Shown here: piece after piece, positions 7,460 to 13,122 of the stretch
Numbering within the stretch: position 1 is the first letter of the stretch
How the letters are laid out: each line of letters starts with the position of its first letter
Made by a program: the position numbers and the translations under genes
Source of the DNA: an uncultured Bacteroidales bacterium
Lineage (GTDB): Bacteria; Bacteroidota; Bacteroidia; Bacteroidales; UBA932
Assembly (NCBI GenBank): GCA_947367375.1
Contig: CANBDZ010000011.1
Location: forward strand, 1-36,831
Length of the DNA stretch: 36,831 bases
Direction: 5' to 3'
Notes under the pieces: generated by a model
Databases searched by the model: none
The model's input: only the letters and a program-made list of their open reading frames with translations
Told to the model about the DNA's origin: nothing

Positions 7460-10314
7460 TGATAAAGCACAACTTTCGTCGAGAGACCGTTGTAAACTAT
7501 AGTCTGGATCTTACCTATACCCTTCTTCGAGACAGGGATGATATTGAAGGTCCTCTCCTGAAGCATTCCAGGGAACTCGCCCTCACGCTCCTCGATCGAG
7601 AGAAGCCTCATCTTGTCGTCATATGAGAAGCGGATCTTCGAGTATGCTCCCTTCTCATAGTTGTAGTTCACGTTCTCATCCTCGTAGAGGGTGAACTCGC
7701 CGTTTGCTCCCATATATACATAAAGGTCGATCACATCAGCCGGCTTCTCGTCCGACCACTGCATGTCCGGTCCTACCGGCACAACCGATCCCGCACGCAC
7801 ATACAGAGGCATCCTTTCGTATGGCGCAGCCACCTCGAGAGTCTGGCCGCCGGCGATATATTCATTGGTGTAATAGTCGTACCAACCTGCACACTGAGGG
7901 AAATATACCTCACGGCTGCGGGCGCCGTACTCATATACAGGGGCAACGAGGAACGAAGGTCCGAACATATAGGTGTCGCCGATGTTCGCAACGGCCTTGT
8001 CGGCCATAAAGTCCATCACGAGCGGACGCATGATTGTGTAGTCCTCGAACCAGGTAGCGCCGGCAAGTGAATATATATACGGCATCAGGCGATAGCGCAG
8101 CTGGGTGTAGTAGAGCAATGATTTATATGCAGGATGTCCTTCCGGAGCGATCTCCCAAGGCTCGCGGAACGGGAACTGGCCGTGCGAACGGAAGAGAGGG
8201 CAGAATGCGCCGAACTGGAACCAGCGGGTGTTGAGCTCGCGCCATTCCTTGTGGTCTGCATTCTCGCGTCCTGTAGCGTTCCAGAAGTACTGGCCGGCTA
8301 CATATCTGTTCTCTACACAGAAGCCTCCGATGTCCATTGTCCAGTACGGAATGCCGCTGAGTGCGAAGTTCAAGCCGGCAGAGATCTGGGCTTTAAGGTC
8401 CTCCCAACGTGTGGCGATGTCACCGCTCCAAGTCGCTGTCGAATACTTCTGGAGGCCCAAGAAGCCGCTTCTTGTGAGAAGGAAGACACGCTTGTCAGGA
8501 TCAACTCCACGCTGTCCGTTGTAGATTCCGTCTGCATTCACTATCGAGTAGGCATTGAAGAACTCTGTAGATGAGCCGAGGGCTGTAGGGCCGCAGAGAG
8601 CCTTGCGGTAGTCCATGTTCGTACAGTCACGGATGTTAGGCTCAGAAGCGTCCATCCACCATGCGTCAATGCCGAGAGGATAGTAGTGCTCGTACATCTG
8701 GTTCCAGAAGAGCTTACGTGCTTCAGGATCGTATGCGTCATAGAATCCGTAGAGATAGCCCTGGCCGATCCAGTCGCGGATGCCGTCTTCGTTTGACTTG
8801 TTGTACATCCAGCCCTTGTCGTTGAACTCCTTGTAGTGCTCTGTGTCCACATAGAACTTAGGCCACACAGAGATCATCATACGGCCGTTCATAGCGTGGA
8901 TAGAGTCCACCATGGCCTTTGGATCAGGGAAACGTGCAGGATCAAACTCGTGGCTGCCCCACGCATCCTCTTCCCAGTGGCTCCAGTCCATAACGATATT
9001 GTCGATAGGGAAATTCCTCTTGCGGAAGCCCTGGAGGGCCTCTATCATCTCAGTCGATGTCTTGTACCTCTCACGGCTCTGCCAGTAACCCATAGCCCAT
9101 TTCGGCATGATCGGAGCCTTTCCTGTCAATGTACGGTAGCCGCTGATGACTTCATCCATATCCTCACCTGCGATGAAGTACCAGTCCATCTGCTTTGTCA
9201 TCTCGCTCCACCACTGGTGCTTTGCCTGCTGCTCCGCATCCACAAGGTCGTAGGCACGGAGTCCGAGATATGACACATCTCCGTCTGGCTTCCACTCCAC
9301 CTTAAGAGGGGTCTTCTCCCCTGCCTTGAGGTTGGCTGTGAACTTATATGTGTTCGGATTCCAGGCTGTACGCCAGCGCTCTGGCACGACCACCTCGCCT
9401 CCGACTGTCACTTCGGTATATCCCGCATAGTACAGGATGAACTGATATTCACCTGACTGCGGAGCTTCTATATATCCTTCATATGTCACCTCCGAGCCAT
9501 AGAATCTGAAGCCTTCCGGCAGGTTCACCACTCGTGCCATCTCCGGCTCCACGAGGTACTCGAAATATATCTTCGGCTCTTCACGGACGAGGGTCTCGCC
9601 GTGGGCTGGCACATATGTTCCTGTAAGGCTGCCTTCCTTGCCCGACTTGTCGTAGAGTTTGAACACTTCGCCGAGCTGACTGTAGTCTTCAGGATTTCCG
9701 AAACGCATCATCGAGTAGCTGTCCATCAGGACACCGTAGCCCTTGTTGGAAACGATGAACGGAACCGACACCTTGGTGTTGTACTGGAAGAGTTCCTCAT
9801 TCTTGCCCTTGTAGTTGAACTCGTCCGCCTGATGCTGTCCCAGACCGTAGAAGGCCTCGTCCTCAGGAGACTCGAAGACCTGACGGAACGAGTAACCGTA
9901 AGTACCGTCCACCTCGATAGGCTCAAAGGACTTTCCGCCTCCCTCTTCTTCACGGAGGATGACATTTCCTTCAAGATCTGTGAACCAGACCTCACCTGTG
10001 GTTGCAAGGACATTAGCCTTTACTGCCGATGTCGCGACAGTGACCACGTCACCTTCCTTCTGTACTGTAAACGGAGTCTGCTCTGCGGCAGGCACGATCA
10101 CGAGGCTCTGCGGATCGGCAAACTTCTTCTCCGGAGTAGCCGACACACGGATGAGCTTCTCACCCATAACCTCCAGCCTCACCATTGCCGGACCGCCTTC
10201 AGAGGCATCCTTCACCTTCACGGTAACACCTGATTCAGTCTGCTTATAAGCCCCGGCACATGCGCCCAGCATCACCGCAGCAAGCAGCAGCATAGACATT
10301 CTTCTGATCTTCAT
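7456..10314 (-). CDS. GH31 alpha-xylosidase-like lipoprotein with PA14 insert
   Basis: The frame is open to 10449, but the start at 10314 (MKIRRMSMLL) gives a clean lipoprotein signal with LGAC (Cys19), so 952 residues are preferred. A start 9 bases earlier (MTYMKIRR, 10323) is also possible. The order is an N-terminal beta-sandwich (about 30-240), a PA14-like insert (about 250-355), then a GH31 barrel. Asp555 in WWMDASEP is the likely nucleophile and Asp632 in TWSGD the likely acid/base. The PA14 insert and the motif context resemble characterised Bacteroides alpha-xylosidases acting on xyloglucan oligosaccharides. The next genes encode xylose import and catabolism, which supports xylose as the released sugar. 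GH31 also contains alpha-glucosidases, so specificity is inferred. The residue after the lipid cysteine is not acidic, hinting at a periplasmic rather than surface location. Confidence 0.9.
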   Translation of the reverse strand: MKIRRMSMLLLAAVMLGACAGAYKQTESGVTVKVKDASEGGPAMVRLEVMGEKLIRVSATPEKKFADPQSLVIVPAAEQTPFTVQKEGDVVTVATSAVKANVLATTGEVWFTDLEGNVILREEEGGGKSFEPIEVDGTYGYSFRQVFESPEDEAFYGLGQHQADEFNYKGKNEELFQYNTKVSVPFIVSNKGYGVLMDSYSMMRFGNPEDYSQLGEVFKLYDKSGKEGSLTGTYVPAHGETLVREEPKIYFEYLVEPEMARVVNLPEGFRFYGSEVTYEGYIEAPQSGEYQFILYYAGYTEVTVGGEVVVPERWRTAWNPNTYKFTANLKAGEKTPLKVEWKPDGDVSYLGLRAYDLVDAEQQAKHQWWSEMTKQMDWYFIAGEDMDEVISGYRTLTGKAPIMPKWAMGYWQSRERYKTSTEMIEALQGFRKRNFPIDNIVMDWSHWEEDAWGSHEFDPARFPDPKAMVDSIHAMNGRMMISVWPKFYVDTEHYKEFNDKGWMYNKSNEDGIRDWIGQGYLYGFYDAYDPEARKLFWNQMYEHYYPLGIDAWWMDASEPNIRDCTNMDYRKALCGPTALGSSTEFFNAYSIVNADGIYNGQRGVDPDKRVFLLTRSGFLGLQKYSTATWSGDIATRWEDLKAQISAGLNFALSGIPYWTMDIGGFCVENRYVAGQYFWNATGRENADHKEWRELNTRWFQFGAFCPLFRSHGQFPFREPWEIAPEGHPAYKSLLYYTQLRYRLMPYIYSLAGATWFEDYTIMRPLVMDFMADKAVANIGDTYMFGPSFLVAPVYEYGARSREVYFPQCAGWYDYYTNEYIAGGQTLEVAAPYERMPLYVRAGSVVPVGPDMQWSDEKPADVIDLYVYMGANGEFTLYEDENVNYNYEKGAYSKIRFSYDDKMRLLSIEEREGEFPGMLQERTFNIIPVSKKGIGKIQTIVYNGLSTKVVLYQ

Positions 10315-10540
10315 ATAGGTCATAATTTTAGTTTCAAAAAATATGGTCATAACCACTTGTAAATATATGGAAATAATCTGAAAAAGCCTCCACAGCACCG
10401 CAAAAAAGATTGTGTCATTCCGCATACGCCAGAAATCCTCCTTCGCCACACCTTAAGCCACGGCAATATACGTCAGAAGTACCTGCACGACCCTTGAGCG
10501 TGGACTAAGGTTTGGCTCAACTGCTTTAGTATACTCCCAA
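10315..10540. other. Non-coding upstream region of the GH31 gene
   Basis: No gene is supported here. Just upstream of the GH31 start the minus strand reads TATTTTTTG, one base longer than the TAnnTTTG box, so no promoter is called. CCTTAAGCCACG (10451-10462) and CGTGGACTAAGG (10499-10510) form an imperfect inverted repeat with two mismatches around a 36-base loop. The rest shows no recognisable structure. Confidence 0.4.
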
Positions 10541-10589
10541 CGCACAGCGACGCAGGGAAATCGGTCGAAAAACCTGCGTCGCGACTATT
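10541..10589. repeat. REP-like hairpin, copy 2 (inverted relative to 22-64)
   Basis: GCGACGCAGG (10547-10556) and CCTGCGTCGC (10573-10582) form a perfect 10-bp stem around a 16-base loop. The reverse complement of 22-64 aligns with it, including ACAGCGACGCAGG and TGCGTCGCGA. The two copies thus lie in opposite orientations on either side of the xyl/GH block. Confidence 0.65.
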
Positions 10590-10606
10590 TCTGCGTCATC
10601 CGGCAT

Positions 10607-10937
10607 AGTTCTAGTGAACTTTTTGCTTCAGTTCTTCACTAGAACTCCAGTTCTCAACTGCATTTGTGGTGTTCTGCATAGTTCTAGTGAACATTTTGCC
10701 TCAGTTCTTCACTAGAACTGGAACTTTGGGCTTTTCGTGACCTGTTTATCGCACTTCTAGTGAACTTTTGCTGCCCAATCTTCACTAGAACTCCTGTCCT
10801 CAACTGCATTTGTGGTGTTCTGCCTAGTTCTAGTGAACTTTTTGCTTCAGTTCTTCACTAGAACTGGAACTTTGGGCTTTTCGTGACCTGTTTATCGCAC
10901 TTCTAGTGAACTTTTGCTGCCCGTTCTTCACTAGAAG
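10607..10937. repeat. Array of five hairpins with exact 73-bp period and alternating spacers
   Basis: Five copies of an inverted repeat with core TTCTAGTGAA / TTCACTAGAA begin at 10607, 10680, 10753, 10826 and 10899, exactly 73 bases apart. The left arm is AGTTCTAGTGAA in copies 1, 2 and 4. Every loop is 16 bases. The 33-base spacers alternate. Type A (with CAACTGCATTTGTGGTG) follows hairpins 1 and 3. Type B (with GGCTTTTCGTGACC) follows hairpins 2 and 4, and its two copies are identical. The higher-order unit is therefore 146 bp. No open frame of note spans it. It sits upstream of both the GH31 gene and the nuclease gene. I do not recognise it as a named element. Confidence 0.85.
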
Positions 10938-10991
10938 CATTTGAAAAGAATACGACTGGGAAAATTCAGCCTGACGAGAAATCTTTAACTG

Positions 10992-11076
10992 ATTGATATA
11001 TAAGAATATACGACATCATTGGTAGGGCAAAATTCCCACCAACCATAAGATACACTACTGATATTCAGCCAGTTAG
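10992..11076. repeat. 84-bp dispersed element, copy 2
   Basis: This aligns with 324-407. The central hairpin here is weaker: TTGGT-A-GGG pairs with CCC-ACCAA around CAAAATT. Shared flanks are ATTGATATA at the left, and ACTACTGATATTCAG and TTAG at the right. Confidence 0.5.
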
Positions 11077-11105
11077 ACACCGCCGGTTCCGGCTTACAAA
11101 CTAAC
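11072..11105. repeat. Hairpin GTTAG...GCCGGTTCCGGC...CTAAC
   Basis: GCCGG and CCGGC (11082-11093) form an inner stem around TT. GTTAG (11072-11076) and CTAAC (11101-11105) form an outer stem. The structure joins the end of the 84-bp element to the next hairpin. Role unknown. Confidence 0.4.
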
Positions 11106-11165
11106 CTCTTACGGGACTTCAGACACAAGTACCCGTTAGAGATCCCCGATCAGGTCGGGGATGAC
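11106..11165. repeat. Hairpin plus GATCCCCG palindrome, copy 3 (diverged)
   Basis: CTCTTACGGG (11106-11115) pairs with CCCGTTAGAG (11132-11141), one mismatch, again around a 16-base loop. It runs into a diverged GATCCCCG unit (11141-11165; loop region ATCAGGT). That unit also forms the first copy of the 44-bp tandem repeat that follows. Confidence 0.5.
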
Positions 11166-11350
11166 TGATAGAGAACAAGCTGCAAGCTATGAATCAGGTC
11201 GGGGATGACCAACAGAGAACAAGCTGCAAGCCATGAATCTAGTCGGGGATGACTGATGGAGAACAAGTGGCAAGTTATGAATCTAGTCGGGGATGACTGA
11301 CAGGGAACAAGTGGCAAGCCATGAATCAGGTCGGGGATGACTGAAGGGTT
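11148..11350. repeat. 44-bp tandem repeat, about 4.5 units
   Basis: The segment (C)(A/T)(G/A)GTCGGGGATGAC restarts at 11151, 11195, 11239, 11283 and 11327, exactly 44 bases apart each time. Units share GAGAACAAG or GGGAACAAG, then (C/T)GCAAG or GGCAAG, then CCATGAATC or a close variant. Two subtypes (CAGGTC and CTAGTC) occur. The last unit breaks off after GGATGACTGAAGG. The repeat seems to have expanded from a GATCCCCG palindrome. It is non-coding and lies about 80 bases upstream of the nuclease promoter. Confidence 0.85.
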
Positions 11351-11432
11351 GCAAAGGAAGAAAACAGGTAGCAGACAGTGAAATTCAAGGGGAAAGATTG
11401 GGTCGTGAGGGAGGTGGTTGAGGAAAAAATGT

Positions 11433-11440
11433 TACATTTG
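11433..11440 (+). promoter_or_regulatory. Putative -7 promoter box for the S1/P1 nuclease gene
   Basis: TACATTTG matches TAnnTTTG exactly and ends 28 bases before the ATG at 11469, a normal leader length. A TTTG element at the -33 position is not evident. Confidence 0.45.
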
Positions 11441-11468
11441 CGAAGATAAACAGCAAAAAACTCAAATT

Positions 11469-12275
11469 ATGAAACGTTTTATTATTCCGATACTGAGCAT
11501 TGTCATGCTCTTTAATCTCACTTCTGCATTTGCGTGGGGTCCGACCGGACACGATGTAGTGGCTTCGATTGCGGAGCAGAACCTCACACGCAAGGCTAAG
11601 CGCAACATCACAAAGCTTCTCGAAGGCAAGTCTATCGTGTACTATTCTTCTTGGATGGACAACATCCAGAACTCACCTTACTGGGAGAACGGCTACAACA
11701 AGACCAAGACCTGGCACTATGCAAACGTAGACAAGGGTCACACCTACGAGACAATGACCAAGAATCCTGACGGAGACGTTGTTACTGCTCTTGATTTCCT
11801 CACAAAGGAGCTCACTGAGAACTACGACAACCTCACAGACAGCATGAGAGTTGACTATGTGAAGATGATCGTGCACCTTGTAGGTGACCTTCACTGCCCT
11901 ATGCACGCAGGAAGACTCTCTGACAGAGGCGGAAACAACGTGAGAGTGAAGTGGTTCGGCCAGAGAAGCAGCCTCCACTCTGTTTGGGACAGCAAGATCG
12001 TAGAGTCAGCAAGAAGATGGGGCTACAAGGAGTGGACAGAGCACCTTGACAGAGCTGACAAGAAGTTCAAGAAGAGCGTTATGCGCGGCACTTACCAGGA
12101 GTGGTTCAAAGAGACAGTAAACGGAGCTGCTTCAATCTATGAATATGTGGAGAGCCTCGGAGAGGAGCCAAACCTTTCATATCAGTTCGTATATGACTTC
12201 TCGCCGCTTCTCGAGGACAGACTCCTCATCGGAGGTTACCGTCTTGCATACGTGCTCAACACAATCTTCGGCTAA
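11469..12275 (+). CDS. Secreted S1/P1 family zinc nuclease
   Basis: The chosen start (MKRFIIPILS) gives a 268-residue protein with a 22-residue signal peptide ending SAFA before Trp23; the frame is open 17 codons further upstream without a plausible signal. S1/P1 nucleases need the mature N-terminal Trp to bind zinc, which supports both start and cleavage site. The other ligands match the nuclease P1 pattern: His28, Asp64, His83, His136, Asp140, His146, His170 and Asp174. The enzyme should cleave single-stranded DNA or RNA and may remove 3'-phosphates, in the periplasm or outside the cell. No lipobox is present. The gene is alone on the plus strand, convergent with the HdeD-like gene, with its own -7 box and a downstream hairpin. 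It may serve nucleotide or phosphate scavenging. Confidence 0.9.
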   Translation: MKRFIIPILSIVMLFNLTSAFAWGPTGHDVVASIAEQNLTRKAKRNITKLLEGKSIVYYSSWMDNIQNSPYWENGYNKTKTWHYANVDKGHTYETMTKNPDGDVVTALDFLTKELTENYDNLTDSMRVDYVKMIVHLVGDLHCPMHAGRLSDRGGNNVRVKWFGQRSSLHSVWDSKIVESARRWGYKEWTEHLDRADKKFKKSVMRGTYQEWFKETVNGAASIYEYVESLGEEPNLSYQFVYDFSPLLEDRLLIGGYRLAYVLNTIFG

Positions 12276-12295
12276 CAGTCGGCAATAGAAAAATA

Positions 12296-12365
12296 CCGGT
12301 CACAGGACCGGAACATGTTAAGAGGGGTGTATTCCTTGGCATCACAGCCAGAGAGTACACCCCTC
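12296..12365. terminator. Paired hairpins between convergent genes
   Basis: CCGGTC (12296-12301) and GACCGG (12306-12311) form a tetraloop hairpin. GAGGGGTGTA (12322-12331) and TACACCCCTC (12356-12365) form a perfect 10-bp stem, with an inner TGGC/GCCA pairing. Neither is followed by a T-run on the plus strand. Lying between the nuclease stop and the end of the HdeD-like gene, they probably act as a bidirectional transcription barrier. Confidence 0.5.
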
Positions 12366-12388
12366 AACCAACACCACACTACTATAAG

Positions 12389-12985
12389 TTAGAACGCGGA
12401 ATCCGGGTCAAAGTGAACATGGACCTCTTTAAGAGTCTTTGCCAAGACGCAGAGGAGGATTCCAAACACTATCAATCCTATTCCCGCAAGCACCACTACT
12501 GTTGCAATTCCCGCACCGAACGGGTTGACAAGCACGATAATCGACAAAGCAAGCAGAAGGATTCCTCCTCCTGAAATCCATCCTGTACCTCTGACACCAA
12601 ATGTATCAAGCTCTCCGGCCAGTCCGATAAGTATAAAGCTGTTATACAGCATCCAGAATCCCATCATTATAGGAAGCAGAACCAGCGTGATCTCAGGATA
12701 GATGCAAAGGAATATGCCGAGCACAACATCCAGCACACCGCCAATGATGACATAGCTCTTCATCATAAAGAAATTGTCGCTTGTAGAAGCTGCAATAAGC
12801 TTTGCGGCACCCACAACCAGCATAAGCACTCCGAAGAGAATGCTCAGCACCATATAGCTCTGAAGCGGGAAGAAGAATACAGCTATGCCGAGGATGATTC
12901 CAAGCACTCCGGCAATTGCGAAAAGCCACCAATGGCGGATCGCTCTTGAGGCTCTCTTTGTAATGTTGTCAAACTGATGTTTCAT
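12389..12985 (-). CDS. HdeD/DUF308 family inner-membrane protein
   Basis: The 198-residue protein has six predicted membrane helices at about 20-39, 44-65, 77-96, 99-122, 136-153 and 158-182. They form three helix pairs with recurring small-residue patterns (GVLGIILGI, GGVLDVVLGI, GGGILLLAL), as in HdeD-type DUF308 proteins. Enteric HdeD is linked to acid resistance; in Bacteroidota the role is not established. The C-terminal tail (HVHFDPDSAF) is cytosolic or periplasmic and unremarkable. The gene stands alone, with a terminator of the upstream operon between it and the DUF4988 gene. No clear promoter box was found. Confidence 0.8.
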   Translation of the reverse strand: MKHQFDNITKRASRAIRHWWLFAIAGVLGIILGIAVFFFPLQSYMVLSILFGVLMLVVGAAKLIAASTSDNFFMMKSYVIIGGVLDVVLGIFLCIYPEITLVLLPIMMGFWMLYNSFILIGLAGELDTFGVRGTGWISGGGILLLALSIIVLVNPFGAGIATVVVLAGIGLIVFGILLCVLAKTLKEVHVHFDPDSAF

Positions 12986-13055
12986 AATACTGACATTTTA
13001 ATCGTTGAAATCGCCCGATTCAAGTATTATGCTAAAAGTATAGGCAGAGGGATGC

Positions 13056-13093
13056 AAAAAAGATGACCGGCCTGAAACTCAGAACCGGTCATC
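13056..13093 (-). terminator. Rho-independent terminator of the DUF4988 gene
   Basis: On the minus strand, GATGACCGG (13085-13093) and CCGGTCATC (13062-13070) form a perfect 9-bp stem around a 14-base loop, followed at once by TTTTTTGC. This is a textbook intrinsic terminator 30 bases after the stop codon of the gene at 13123, closing the long minus-strand cluster. Confidence 0.85.
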
Positions 13094-13122
13094 ATCTTAT
13101 CTATGTATGGAATTACAATCCG

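Noticed and set aside
10315..10449. N-terminal extension of the GH31 protein to 997 residues
   Set aside because: The extra 45 residues would place a lipoprotein signal internally. The downstream ATG at 10314 gives a normal signal peptide.
10607..10937. CRISPR array
   Set aside because: The spacers are not unique: only two types alternate and one pair is identical. Repeats are long interrupted palindromes, and no cas gene is near.
10950..11417. tRNA or small structured RNA gene in the repeat island
   Set aside because: No cloverleaf, CCA end or T-loop GTTCRA context was found. The structure is explained by simple hairpins and tandem repeats.
11418..11468. Upstream start of the S1/P1 nuclease
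   Set aside because: It would precede and overlap the -7 promoter box and bury the signal peptide. The ATG at 11469 gives correct exposure of the N-terminal Trp.
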